A DNA stretch of 64,000 bases from assembly GCA_051453625.1 (NCBI GenBank), contig JBOZIK010000001.1:281879952-281943951 (forward strand). Reading direction: 5' to 3'. The notes under the pieces were generated by a model. It had not been told where the DNA came from, did no database searches, and saw only the letters and a program-made list of their open reading frames with translations. Positions 35,931 through 47,950 of this stretch are shown here, one piece after another (position 1 is the first letter of the stretch; each line of letters begins with the position of its first letter). The stretch comes from Welwitschia mirabilis (lineage: Eukaryota > Gnetophyta > Gnetopsida > Welwitschiales). Position numbers and translations under genes: made by a program.

Positions 35931-37130
35931 CAAATGTATAGACTACCATATACCACATATGATTGAGAGAGTTTGTCACTTTGTTTTTTTCCCTAGTGTG
36001 AATTTGAGATTAAATTATACTTGGCTAATAAATCCACTTGTTGTTGTAGTCTCATGCTTAAGAGAGGTTTATTATATAAAAATTATAAGATTTTGTGATC
36101 AATCCTTAATTTAAATTTACCTTCTATAAGATAATTTCTCTAGACTTTCAATGCATGAATAATGATTAGCTATTTTAAATCATAACCTAGTAATTATATT
36201 CACATTTGTTAAGTTTGTATGTTTTGCAAGTATTCAGTCATGCATCCTATCAGTAGAAACTCTTTATCCATTTCTAGAATTTGCAAAACTGGGGCTAAGA
36301 TTAATAGTAATTTAATCTCAAGGAATGATTTCTTACACCTAACATCAAAATGAAATGGCATTTTGTTTTTCCAATTAATCATTAAAATAGCAATTTTTAA
36401 AAAATCTTAAATGAAGCATCTATAAAAATCTTGTAAGACCAAAAAAATGTTTTACATCTATGTGATTCATTAGTTTATGCCACTCGCTTACTACTTCCAT
36501 CTTACTAAAGTCAAGTTTTATTTCATCTTCGGATATGACATGCCTTAAATAATGGATAGACTTCATAAATAATTTTCATTTGTTTAGCTTGGTTGTTAAA
36601 ACATTCTCTTTAAGTAACTATAACACCAACTGTAAGTGTTTAATATGATCATTCTTTTTCTTTGAATAAACTAAAATATAATACATAAAAATAATGATAA
36701 ATTAGTCTAAGTATGAATTAAAAATATTATTCATCAATTTCTAAAAGTAGCAGGGGCATTCATAAGATCAAAAGAAATATTTCTAAATTCAAGTGACCAT
36801 ATCTTATTCCAAATGTTTTTTTTGGAATGTCTTCATCCTTAATATGGATTTGGTCATAGCTTGATTTTAAATCAATTTTATAAAGTACCTTATTCCTACC
36901 CACTAGTAAAAGAGGTTGTTAATTTGAGGTAAAGGGTATTTATTCTTTTTCATTACCCTATTCAACTAGAGATAGTATATGCATAGTATGATAGATCCAT
37001 CTTTCTTCTTAATAAATAATAGTTTAGCTTCACAAGGTAATACATTAGGCCTAATTTTTCCTTTATTTACTAGCTACTAAATTCATAGTTTAAGTTTTTG
37101 AGATCTAAGATAGAAAATCTATAATATGCT
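35931..37130 (-). pseudogene. Chromovirus reverse transcriptase and RNase H, element H
   Basis: RT starts near 36.97 kb on the minus strand with LNRVMKKNKYPLPQINNLF. The polymerase motif appears at about 36670-36705 as FIIIFMYYILVY: both catalytic Asp are replaced by Tyr, so this copy could not polymerise even if translated. RNase H text is weak at 36.0-36.35 kb. Stops are frequent. Confidence 0.8.
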
Positions 37131-37680
37131 CATGAGATTGGTTATTATCCTAGTGTAAGAGCTATAGCATCTTTTAATTTCCTCTTAGGTTGTATCCCAA
37201 TTTTATTTTCAAATTCCTCCTAAAATTTATGCAATTCTACCAGCAGTTGAACTTCATCTTATTTTGTTACCATATAGCAATATAATTAAGTTTTATTTAT
37301 GATCTTTTTTATTTTTTAGCATGTCATAAATAATATTTTCTTTATTTTTTGAATTTCACTTTAACATCATACTCATTTAAGAAGGACATTCCCAAAATTA
37401 CATCATATTTGTTGATGTTAAAGACATACAATTTATTGATAAAATGCAAATCATTTGTTATAAAGATTAGATTTACACAATGGAAGGATTGTGTAATTGT
37501 ATTTTCTCTTACACTTCTATCTTAGAAGTTGGTTTCTTACTTATTTTATCTTGGAAAAGTATGGATATTTTAATGGAAAAAAAAGTTATCACTAGTACTC
37601 CTACTACTAAAAATACAATAATTTTATTTTATAAAAATACTTTAATCTTAAAAATATAAAATTGACTGCATGCTAAACCT
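37131..37680 (-). pseudogene. Chromovirus protease region, element H
   Basis: DVILGMSFLNEYDVKVKF, typical of the C-terminal half of chromovirus proteases, reads cleanly at about 37350-37405 on the minus strand. The active-site half (37.5-37.65 kb) is not recognisable. Confidence 0.65.
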
Positions 37681-38640
37681 ATTTGAACTATAGTAACTAA
37701 TCTCTTTTTATTTTGTTCTTATGATGATTATATCAGTTAACCAAGGATTACTTCTTTCTTATTTTTGGATAATTCTTTGTAATTTGAATCTTCTTTTGAT
37801 AGTCATGATAGATTGGTGCATTGCAATTTGAAGTAGTTGGTTGTGCTTGTACTTGAGATGGACATGGCTATTGTGGAATGGAGTTTATCATTTGGGTTGT
37901 TGTTATAATCCTCTATTTTACCTCTATATAATATTTAATTTTTTAATATGCCTCCTTCACAGATTTGAATTCTAATGGATAAATAAGATTTCATAATCAA
38001 GATGGAAGAGTTTTGATAAAATAATTAACTAATTCCTCTAGTTATTATTGTATTTGAGATTTTACCAAATTTTGTATTTCTTTCCAATATTCATTAGTAT
38101 TCTTCCTCCCATGTCATAGAAATTTAAACTAAAGTCTTCTATTTTTGACAAAGTATTTTAGAATGAAATCCTTCCTAAATTGCAGCACGAATTCTTTTCA
38201 TTCAACATATTCATTCCTTGATATACTTAAACAACTACATCATGTTACAACATCACCTATCAAGAACATTATTGCATATCTGCTTTATAGACTAATTTTA
38301 ACACATTTTAAATTGAAATTATTTTCAATGTATTGTAATCATTACAAAGCATCTTTACAAGATCCCAGACTTTTGGCATACATGCAAATTTAAACTTTCT
38401 TTATATATTATAACATATATTAATCATTTATAATAGTATCTATTATTATTTAAGGGGAATTATTAATGTGAAATTGGTGCACTTACCTATTCATCTCTTC
38501 TAATACTTGTTGTTTAAAAAACTAGGTAGATTTCCTTTCTAAATTATAAAATTTTTTATTTTATGCTTATAGAAATTGCTCAACTTGTGATTAAATCTCT
38601 TTTATTGATTGCTTTTATGATCTTCCTCCTCATGCTTGAA
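37681..38640 (-). pseudogene. Chromovirus gag, element H
   Basis: On the minus strand the capsid region at about 37980-38170 has a pattern like RNTKFGKISNTIITRGISQL followed by FYQNSSILIMKSYLSIRIQ, placed as in chromovirus capsids. The zinc-knuckle region (37.7-37.85 kb) is not clear. The N-terminus fades out near 38.6 kb. The plus-strand open stretch 38145-38393 is the shadow of this gag. Confidence 0.55.
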
Positions 38641-38979
38641 AGATGAAATTGAGTTTATCATTCTTCATTTTTTAATAAAGCCTTAACATTCATGTAATTG
38701 ACATTTAATTATTATTAATTTTTCCTTATCTATTCTTTTAAAATATTTGATGGAGGAATTTACATGATATTTTATGGTTTGCCAATGTTTACATTATTGA
38801 TAGGTCATCTGAAATTTTTATGCATGTCATGCTAATTTTATAGAACAAAGTTAGCTATCTTAGTAGTTTATGAGTTGGAATAGATGTAACTAACTTCTAA
38901 ATTAAAAACTTAACATGTAATAGTAAATGATATTAATTAAGATTTTTAGTAAAAAATAAATAAAGGCACTAATATGCCC
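38641..38979. other. Unresolved stretch between H gag and tandem array
   Basis: AT-rich sequence with no recognised protein. It may hold the gag N-terminus of H or the edge of the inserted block. Confidence 0.4.
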
Positions 38980-39560
38980 TATTATATTTCACAACTGATG
39001 ATGTCAACATGTCTAAATATTACATCAATAGTATGGTGTCCTATAGAATTTCAAAATTGATAATGTTAGCATGATGTTAGTAGAGTGGTTTCCTGTAGTA
39101 ATAGAGTTGATGATGTTAGCATTTAGAAAGTCCACATTAGTAGTGTGATGTCCTATGTAGTTTTAAGACTAACAATTTTAGCATAATATCAGAAATTTAG
39201 TGCCTTATAGTAACTTGGTTATTGATGTTAATATTTAGAAAACTTACATTAATAGTATGACATAGTATATAGTGGTAGAATTAATGATGTCAGTCTACAT
39301 TAGCAATGTGGAATTCTAAAATATTATAGGATCAATGATGTTAGCCTACATTAGTAGTGTGATTTCATATATATTTGTAGAATTAATAATTCTAGTCTAC
39401 ATTAGTATTATGACATCATATATAGTTATAAGATTAATGATATTAGTCTGCATTAGTAGTATAACATCTTATATAGTTGTAGGATTGATGATGTTAGCTC
39501 ATATCAATAGCATATCATCATATATAGTTGTAAGATGAATTATGTTAGTCCTACAAATAT
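38980..39560 (+). repeat. Tandem array, about 51-bp unit
   Basis: Units of the form ACATTAGTAGTGTGACATC, then ATATAGTTGTAGGATTGATGATGTTAGTCT, are clearest at 39290-39550. Spacing there is near 51 bp, seen as a 17-residue periodicity in one frame. More widely spaced, diverged copies extend left to about 38980. It lies directly upstream of a TATA-like site and could be an enhancer-type promoter repeat. Confidence 0.75.
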
Positions 39561-39625
39561 CTCATCAACTAACCTCTTACTATCGCATCACTATCACATC
39601 ATTAAATACTTAGAATTCTTTGTTT

Positions 39626-39635
39626 TCTCTTATAA
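39626..39635 (+). promoter_or_regulatory. TATA-like promoter of the inserted block
   Basis: TTATAAATATGAGC follows the tandem array, and the downstream strand starts coding-like text about 400 bases later. This layout fits a viral or retroelement promoter, but no transcript evidence exists here. Confidence 0.4.
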
Positions 39636-39999
39636 ATATGAGCAAAGAGGTCCATTTTCTCTTAAATTTTCTTAGTACTTGAACCTCTGATTCAAAGGTA
39701 ACATTTTTTTTTAATATTTGTTCTTCTAGTACTTCACTTTAATAAAAGTATTTTCATTCATTAATGCCTTATCATTTTCTTATAGTCTATTTTCCTAGTA
39801 TTTATATTCTTATCCCCATAGTTTATTCTTTTTCTTTAATCATTCTTCTTAGGTATGTTTCAAAAATATTTTCCTAATATATGATGGTTTAATTTCAATA
39901 TCAAATTTGCTAATGATGAAATCCATAATCTATTAACTCTAAATGAATTTGCTTAGGTAATAAACTCAAATACTTTTAAGCTTTATTTTTTACTTAATT

Positions 40000-40690
40000 T
40001 ACTTTTCATTCATACAAATTATTTATGATTTTAGATTTTGTTTATACTTCTTTTGATCCTTAAACTCATTTATTTGTGCATCCTCAATATGAGCTTATTC
40101 ATGTTTCTTCTTCTACTATCCAAAGTACTTTTTCTCTTTCTAGTAGAAGTCTTTTTTTCCAAGAATTTTTCTCCTTTAGAGATATAAATATTGGTTTTCT
40201 TTAAAACCACTTATTATGACTTTGTAGATGTAAATATCCATAGTTATGGGTATTATGATGTTTCACTTAAATATATTTTCATTTCTTATTATGATACCGT
40301 AGCATTATTAATTACTAGATGTGAGTTTATTTTTTCCCTTAAAATTCACTAAATATGCTATTTATCTTTTATCCTTTGCACAACATAAAGAAGTTTCCTT
40401 TGATGGGAGTTAGAGTACTTTTACCAAAGCTATCTCTCAACTTTGTAAACTCAAGGAAACTTTTGATTCAGGTAGCTTAACTTGTGAATAAGTCTTACTT
40501 TTTAATATTTTTCCTTTCATTGAGTAACTTCCTTTTAATATTAAATAGCTTAAGATTTCTCATGATGTGATAATGCCTTTTTCTTCTCTTCCTATCATTC
40601 ATTCCCATTAAATTATCCTAGATTCTAGTGAGGATAGTTTTCTAATTCATTCCTCTACTAGTGGATCATATTCCTTAAATATAAGGATGT
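40000..40690 (+). pseudogene. Possible pararetroviral movement-protein-like tract
   Basis: Two consecutive, frame-shifted stretches of protein-like text are visible on the plus strand, at about 40060-40340 (including LFFQEFFSFRDINIGFL and ISYYDTVALLITRCEF) and 40385-40680 (including TFTKAISQLCKLKETF). The pattern reminds me of 30K-type movement proteins of endogenous Caulimoviridae (florendovirus- or petuvirus-like). This is recall, not a search result. Stops and a frameshift show it is an old, inactive copy. No RT follows: the block ends next to the PBS of H. The alternative is an unrelated ORF of another retroelement. Confidence 0.4.
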
Positions 40691-40759
40691 ATTTTATTTT
40701 TTTACTTAGTTATTAAAACCATTTTGATTCTTTTACTAGTTTTTAATTTCTTCTTGCAG

Positions 40760-42127
40760 ATGGATATTTAAGAAGTATTCTTTTCCAAAATACCTTATGT
40801 ATCATCTCAAAGAGGGGAAATAACTCTTCCTTTGCAACCTCCTATTCTAGATGAGGGTGAAGAAGAAGAATCTTCTCTCCTATCCATGCTTCATTATAGT
40901 AAGTGACAAGTCATTATAAGTATCTGTTTCCATTTTCTTATTCTTTGTATTGGACTTATCTTGTTCTTTTATTCTTATTTATTATTTTGATTATGATAGA
41001 ATCATCTAAAACTCCCTTCCCTAACTTCTACCTAGACAAAGAGGAAATTAAGTGTGGATGAACACAGAGGTACTTATTCAAGGGCTGAAGTAAGTAAGTT
41101 ACTTAACTTGCCCTCATTCTCTAGTTTAAATATCCCAACTTTTTCTAAATTTAAAGAGGATCACCCTAATGGGGTAATTTATTTGAATTCTTTATTTTCA
41201 TTTTGTTCTACTCCTTTAGTTAATACAAAAATGTTTACTCCACATCTAATAATTTAACCTTTCATCCTATTTGCAACTCTCAATTCATCTATTTATACTT
41301 TAACTAATTCATGACCTTCTTCCTTTGAAGTAAATAAGATTTTACTAGCTTAATTTTTGGCTTGATTTTAAAAGCTTAAGGCTTGATTGCATATATTAAG
41401 TAGGTAGAAAATTATAGGATTTAATAATTTAATCAAGAACTGAGAGGTTTTACTAAGAGGATGTCTTTTATTTTAGAGATTGAATGCATGCTAATTTTAG
41501 AAAATACTTTTAAGAGACTCATGTAGGACATTTTGCTTATAATAATTTTATGGATCCTTCATGAAATCCTATTCATCAAGAATTTGAGCTAATCATTAAT
41601 GAACTAAAGGTAGCACACTATATGGCTCATTTTAATATGTATCAATTAGAGAATGTGAAAGTCCAAAATCATTTGGTAGAAGTAGATTTTCTTTAATATT
41701 ATCTTTATGTTTCTTTTATCAGGATTAAATAATATTTTCCAAATTTTATTATTTTTTATTTAGGATAAACTTAATGGTTTAATGATAAAAATTTAAACTT
41801 TAAAGACAAAGAAACAAAAAAAGGATTTACAAAATTATTCATTTGAAAAGAATACTCAATCATACCCTAAAGAGACTTGTGGAGGCTAAGGAGGAGATCT
41901 ACATTTTTCACCATATGCACAAACTTTCAAAAGAGCATTCGAAGTCTTCTATTCACTACATCATTGCTTTGTTGATTTATTATTATAATAATGCCATAAT
42001 AATGGAATATCTTCCTCTAGATTATGTTAAGAAAGAGATTCTCCCAAATTTTCTTGATCCTTCATTGAATGGTTCAAATCACATAATGCTCTCAAATGTG
42101 ATAATTTTGATTAAGAATGATGTATGA
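40760..42127 (+). pseudogene. Unrecognised coding tracts downstream of the movement-like tract
   Basis: ATG at 40760 follows a splice-acceptor-like TTCTTGCAG and opens a short acidic tract (LQPPILDEGEEEESSLLSML) with a stop at codon 4. It ends near a donor-like GTAAGTG at 40899. An acceptor-like pyrimidine tract ends at 41035, followed by an open tract at 41042-41257 (RGTYSRAEVSKLLNLPSFSS). Further tracts are at about 41510-41695 and an open 94-codon tract at 41843-42127 (LKRLVEAKEEIYIFHHMHKL). They could be one decayed polyprotein. The splice signals may be chance. Confidence 0.4.
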
Positions 42128-42282
42128 TTAAGGATCCTAACTCAAATTTTTTATGAATCCTCTGTTCTAACCATGATTCCTAATGTTTTACTTTCCTACA
42201 TCTTCTAGCATTATGTTATACTAATACTTTATGTAGTAATATAAATTATTATTAAAAAAGTAATTCATTTATGGATCATTCA

Positions 42283-42294
42283 GCTTTGATACCA
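42283..42294 (-). other. Primer binding site of H (tRNA-Met type)
   Basis: On the minus strand TGGTATCAAAGC begins two bases after the LTR end (CA at 42298-42297). Confidence 0.75.
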
Positions 42295-42296
42295 AT

Positions 42297-42796
42297 TGTG
42301 ATATTTCCATTAACTCTTTATAAAATTAGATAAAAAGGTTTTAATAGTAACATGAAAATGTAATTTAGGAATAAGAAAGCTTAAGAATAATGATAATTTT
42401 GTTTAAAGTGTTAAAAACATAATAGATGCAAAAAGATTATTTTAACTTAACTTTATTAAATATAGTTAAAAAAGAATCTTGAGGCATCATCAATGTTAAA
42501 TTTGAGGTCTTGATATAGTAGCCCAACCAAGTCATATTGCCTTTAAGATCTAGTCTATGGGATTACTAGAGGGCCATGCTAGCTTATTAGGGACTTAATA
42601 TGCACTTGTGTAATTCCATGCATGTCCTTTACTTTCTTAAGCACTTCTTTTTAACAAAAATAAAATGTTTTATTTTTTTATAGTAGTTTTTTGCAAGGGT
42701 CATACCCTTTCAATAGTGATTACATTCTTAACTAAACTTGTGACTATTGAACTAAATTTGATAGAAATTTTCAAAAAACATTTTAAAAATGTTATA
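42297..42796 (-). repeat. 5' LTR of H
   Basis: The counterpart of 33957-34454. On the plus strand it begins TGTGATATTTCC and ends ATGTTATA. Divergence between the two LTRs is clearly substantial by eye, so the insertion is old. Confidence 0.8.
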
Positions 42797-44232
42797 TGTA
42801 ATTTCCATTTTTCAAACATTGATTAATTATTAGAATGATAAATTAACAGATTACAAAATTGAAAATAAGCATCATATTTAATAGTTGATAATTTAAAAAA
42901 ATAAACATATACATTAGAGCTTGTAGATATGAAAATGTATTAAGATTGTATAAAATATAATCTTATCGCTAAAAGAATCCTAAAGTAAAGAATTACTTTC
43001 CTAAAAAATCAATTGAAGTATAGTACAAAAATAAATAAATAGATGATCAAGACATTACATGACTTAACCAAGGGATCAAACTAAGAAATCATTTAGAAAA
43101 TAAGATAGGGAAGAGTATTCTCATGGTTAAGAGGGTTATTTAAATTGATTGCATCTATTATATCCATGATTTAATGCAATCATCAGGTGATTGATATAAT
43201 ATTAATCATTTTCCATTATTCTTTATTTTTTTCCTTTAGATTTTAGATTAATAATCTTAACTAAGCAATTGAGATGCACGTCCTTTATAAGATAAAGATC
43301 TAATCATTTAAAGTTCAACTTGTTATGAATTAAATAAAATCTAAAATTAAATACTAACACTAATTAACTAGGTTGAAAGGAGTTTTATAAAGGATTTTTT
43401 TCATGGGTAATTTTGGCTGGGGATTTGTGGATGAGTTATTTATGAATAACATAGGTATAATTCTCATCAAGTATTACAATTTTAATAGCTTATAGTAAAG
43501 ACTCTCATTAAGATTAATAATGTTAGATTGATAAATTATTTTATAGAATTTATAACATAAAGAAACTAGAAGAATATAAGTTTTATTATACTCAAGTTCA
43601 TATGGAGAATAATCAAGTGAATTACATTAAGTTGCATGATAAGCTCAAAGAACATCAATGGGTTACCATAATTTTTTATTTCAAAATACAAGTTTTTGAA
43701 GCTTACTTTTAATCTCTCTATTAGAATTTTTAGCTTAATCATTAGTTTAAGAATGAAATACATCAGTAATGCTATGCTTAATCCCTATATAAAGAAGAAG
43801 CTTTCTATCGATCTTATCTATGAAGTGGTTATATGATTACCTATTAACATGCTTAGAAAACCAAACTTGTGAAAGATGTTAAAACAAACTACACATAGTT
43901 TTGATGTCATTACTAGAGACAAGGATGGGCTTAACCCATTTGATCGCATAGTCTTTTACCCTAAGAATATAATTTTTATTACATGAAGATGGTTTTAAAT
44001 AATCTGTGAAGTCGATACCCTAACAACTAAAAGGCTTACATTCTAAGCTAGATTGTAAGAGCATGTCTTAGGATTTAGAGGAATTCCAAAATTTTAATAA
44101 GATCACATCTTTTAGTAAATTATAAAAAATATTAAAAAAGATTAAGTTAATAAAGACTAGAATGTAAGATTCCATAGTTGCATTTTAGCCAGTAAGTTGA
44201 CCTATAGAAATTTTACCATAACAAAAAATTAG
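42797..44232 (-). pseudogene. Athila-like integrase and 3' tail, element G (right piece)
   Basis: On the minus strand the integrase tail is at about 43.25-43.4 kb (compare 17190-17290 in D). The core runs through 43.55-44.0 kb. The 43566-43763 stretch is an off-frame shadow equivalent to one at 434-709. The zinc-binding part reaches 44.2 kb. It is cut at 44233 by the LTR of F. The continuation of G, upstream integrase and RT, is not in the window. Confidence 0.75.
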
Positions 44233-44585
44233 TATTGTGATGCCAAATTATAAGTATTTGATGGGGTATTTTAAGGACTTTTACAAGACATGTAGATAGG
44301 TTTAGATGAAATTCTAATGATTATGAAGAGTTGATAACATGATCATAAAGAAAGATCGCTCTTGATGTATTTGGAGGTATTTTAGGAAGATTAACATACT
44401 TAGAATTTTAAGAAAAAGACTAATGATCTAAAAGGTAGATTTATCTTAGATAGAGAACTTAAGAAGTCTTTTATCTTAATCATTGCCACCATGATAGCTA
44501 GGATAACAATGCTTTTAGCTAGATAACATAGATAATAACATGGATTAAGGCTAAAAATTAATGAATCATCTTTTATTATGGGGCA
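44233..44585 (+). repeat. LTR of element F, left piece
   Basis: Starts TATTGTGATGCC (family TGTTGTGATGGC) and follows the family LTR for 353 bp, then is interrupted by B. Together with 57721-58630 it gives about 1263 bp, the normal LTR length of the family. Confidence 0.8.
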
Positions 44586-45800
44586 TGTTGTAATGCCAAT
44601 TTGTAAGAATTTTATGGTATATTCTAAGTGCTTTTGCAGGATATTATATAGGTTTGGATGTAATATTAATGATTATAGAGAACTAATAGGATTATTACTA
44701 AAAAATATGATTCTTAGCATATTTGGAGGCATCTTAGGCTTATTTTGATACCTTATACTTTGGAAGAAGGATTTATCATGTAGAAGATGGATTTCATTTT
44801 GAGATTAAAGATGAAGAAGTCTATCATTTCCTCTATCATTCCCATAAGAAATAGGATGATAAGACTACTGATATGGATAGAGGCTATAGAGTTGACTATG
44901 GGGCTTAAAGCTGATGGACCACCTTTCAACATTGAGTGACATCCCATTGTCATCTCTATGATAGTCAAGATGATAACTATTTTCTATGATGAAAGAATTA
45001 TCTTTGTAATGGGTTTATGTAACCCATCTGAGCTGTCAAGGTTTATTTTCTAACTTTTAGGGTAAATCTTCTAGAACTTTAATGTAAAACTATAAATACC
45101 CTCCTTTTCCTTCACTTATATTTCCATCTTTAATATTCAATATTCTTGTAACGGAAGATTAAAGGACAAGAGATCCATCCATTAGCTACAGAGAGGATTC
45201 TACCTTAGTGTTGGGTTGAGTATCCTCCATTGAGGTATTGCTACTTTATTGCAAGTAAATGTAAAATTTATATGATTAATTTAAATACTCTTTTTATTAT
45301 AAATGTTTTTATATCTCTTATGGTTTAAGTTGATTATAGTTTAATAACAATTCTATAAATTTGTTTAGGACATAAGGACAACCTTTGTTAAGGTTAATTC
45401 TATTACTTTAAATTTGCATTGCTATTTCATTTCAATTTCACATTTGCATCCCATATTCTATTTTGCATATTTCACAGTCTACATTAGTTAGGAATGAGTA
45501 ATAAAATCTTCTTAATTAATTTGAATTATAAAGATCTAGTTCTTGTAATAGAAGAATTAGGATCTAATAGAACTCATGTCATTCACATTTCATTCATTGC
45601 ATTTCATATCCATTCATGTTGCATTGTGTTTTTCATTATTGTTTACTTTCATTTATTAAAATATAAAAAACCAAAAATACTCTTGAAAATCAATTCTCTA
45701 ACTCTGAGCCTATTTTCTTTAACAGATTATGACATTTAGGTTAACTCTCATCTATACTAGTGTGTATCTTTCTATAAGTATTTTAATTTACATCGCAACA
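44586..45800 (+). repeat. 5' LTR of B
   Basis: Starts TGTTGTAATGCC and ends CATCGCAACA. TATAAATA at 45091-45098. A dyad copy with a 12-base spacer is at 44948-44975. Confidence 0.85.
45091..45098 (+). promoter_or_regulatory. TATA box of B 5' LTR
   Basis: ACTATAAATACC context, conserved in the family LTRs. Confidence 0.7.
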
Positions 45801-45802
45801 TG

Positions 45803-45822
45803 TTGGTACCATTATCGAGAAA
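45803..45822 (+). other. Primer binding site of B
   Basis: TTGGTACCATTATCGAGAAA, two bases after the LTR end, is the best-preserved match to the Athila-type site in the window apart from decay at CpG positions. Confidence 0.7.
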
Positions 45823-46505
45823 GGCTGCAAGAAGGTGGAGGATTATCACTATCTAGATAAGTACCTTGAATTTCTATTTTGCTTATTTATTTGAAATAGT
45901 ATTGTATTTTTAGCATAGCTTAGAATAGATTTATTTTAGTAATTTTTATTTTCCATAGTTTTTTAAGATTCTTGTAATCTTCTTAATCATTTCAACGACA
46001 TTAGGAATGATAGTTTTAAAATTTCAAATATATTTCTTACTTTTCATATCATCTTCTCTATTATTCACATGTCAACCTAGATGACAATCTGATTTTTTAT
46101 TTTCTATAATTTTCATCTGAGTTTAGTTTTTATTACTATGGTCATTGTTCCTCCTATCATCCTAATAAAAGGTGGATGATAGTCTATTGTTTTTTATTTT
46201 AGTGTTTTATTTTCTATCTGAGCATGTAGGGATATGGTGAATTCTGGTAGAAAGATAAAATATGAGAGAGAGTGGAACTTGATTGAAGAAAATATCAAAG
46301 AAGGATCATTTGACTTCGAGTAAATCCAAGTATGCATACCTCAGGTATGTAAATTTCCAAAATTGAAGAAAAATATTTTTCTACTTTTATTATTTTAGAA
46401 TTAGATTTTACAGATAAGGTTGTAGTATAGAAGTAGATCATGTCATTTCTTCTTCAAATATGTCAAATATGTTGAAATTTTCACAAAAAATAAAAGCAAG
46501 TTACT

Positions 46506-47406
46506 TTGTCTAGTTCTTTAATCATAATAGGAACATCTACTTTAAATGTAAATGTTACTCTTAGAGATTTAATTAACAATAGAAAACATGAAATCCAAAA
46601 TCCCTTTGATTTACCTCCTGGTAATGATATAGAATTAAGAAATTTAAGTGCATATCCAACTTTTTTCGAGGAACCTGAGAAAGACCCTTTCTAATAATTA
46701 GTTAACATTGAAAAAATTGTGCTTACCTCAGGAAATGGAAAGAAAGGTATTAGTAATCATATCTACATGATTATTTTTTCAGTCACACTTAGAGGAATGG
46801 TAAAAATTTAGCTTAAAACCATTCCACATAAGAGTCTTAAATCTTAGAGTAAAGTGCAAGAAGTATTTATAAAAATATTTTTGAGTGAAAGTTCTATAAG
46901 AAAAAATAAAAAGTAACCAACTTTTAACAACAGCTTCATGAGGATTATGCCATAACTTATGAACCAATCTTATTGATGAATTTTATAAGAAAGAATTCAT
47001 TGATTATTTCTACAGTGGATAAAATTATCAAATCAAATAACTTGCAGACTTTTTTTATGAAGGAAGCTTATTGAACTTAGTTTTAGAAGATGTATGAAAT
47101 GTGCTGAAAAACCTAGGCAAAATAAGTCAAACTTGACCTAGGTGCACTAAAGAAAATTAAACCATAGGTTAAGTCATAAAAGATTTAAAAGAGGTTAAAC
47201 ATGACAAGGAAGAAGCAAGAAATAATTCAACCAACCTAATTAAATATTTCACTACTACTTTAGAGAAGTATGTAGAATTAATAGTTGACTCAAAGGTAGT
47301 AAAAGATAAAAACAAAATTATAACTTGTGAAATTTGCAAAGACAACTCTCCTGTAACTAACGAAAGTCTCTTGTTACCAATTTATAAGGAGAGGATGTTT
47401 GAAGAG
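46506..47406 (+). pseudogene. Athila-like gag, first copy in B (truncated at gap)
   Basis: ATG at 46506 opens 62 codons containing VTLRDLINNRKHEIQNPFDL and IELRNLSAYPTFFEEPEKDP. The capsid core follows with stops and a frameshift. Near the end are ITCEICKDNS (first half of a CCHC zinc knuckle, with His and last Cys lost) and LLLPIYKERMF. It ends at an N run, after which LTR sequence rather than pol appears. Another complete gag copy lies at 48.7-49.9 kb. It would form the particle shell if intact. Confidence 0.8.
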
Positions 47407-47506
47407 NNNNNNNNNNNNNNNNNNNNNNNNNNNNNNNNNNNNNNNNNNNNNNNNNNNNNNNNNNNNNNNNNNNNNNNNNNNNNNNNNNNNNNNNNNNNNN
47501 NNNNNN
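47407..47506. other. Assembly gap, 100 N, at a gag-to-LTR discontinuity
   Basis: Left is gag, right is the U5-side LTR of the same family. Either the scaffold joins two different copies or sequence between two tandem elements is missing. Confidence 0.95.
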
Positions 47507-47948
47507 TTAAGGTTAACTTTGGTTAGTTTAGGTCTGTATTATTATTTTATTTCAATCTCATATTGCATTTCATATTCTATTTAATACATCTCATACTTCA
47601 CATTAGTTAGAAACAAGTAAATAACTCCTATTAATTGACTTAAATTATAGAGAGCTAGTTCTTATGAAATAAGAGTTAGAATCCATTTTATTTTCATTCT
47701 CATCAACTGCATTTCATCTTCATTTACCATTGCATTGTATTTTTATATTTGTTTACTTTCATTTATTTAAATATAAAAGACCAAAAATACTTTTGAAAAT
47801 CAATTCTCTAACTCTAATCCTAGTGCCTTTATTAGAATTACAACATTAGGGTTAACTCTTGTTTATACTAGTATGTGTTTTTCTGCAAGTATTTTGATTT
47901 ATAGGTTTGTCTAAAGGACTTAAAAATTATATAAAATCAACTGCAACA
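47507..47948 (+). repeat. LTR 3' portion, second copy inside B
   Basis: Aligns with 45376-45800 of the 5' LTR and ends CTGCAACA at 47948. A PBS (TTGGCAAAATTGCTAAGAAA, 47951-47970) and leader follow. Confidence 0.8.
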
Positions 47949-47950
47949 TT

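Larger units (their letters stand above)
33957..42796 (-). mobile_element. Chromovirus element H, minus strand, inserted in G
   Basis: Direct repeats of about 500 bp at 33957-34454 and 42297-42796 flank minus-strand gag-pol of chromovirus type. A polypurine tract lies beside the left LTR and a tRNA-Met-type PBS beside the right one. All domains are decayed. About 3.3 kb between gag and PBS (38.98-42.24 kb) is foreign. Element G continues on both sides, so H is a nested insertion. Confidence 0.8.

Noticed and set aside
39335-39538. Protein with 17-residue repeats
   Set aside because: It is a translation of a 51-bp tandem array. The frame is open because the unit length is a multiple of three, and there is no start context or domain.
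45494-45739. Open stretch of 81 codons, with a similar one at 57404-57685
   Set aside because: Both lie at the same place in the two LTRs of B (U5 side). The similarity comes from LTR identity, and there is no recognisable domain.
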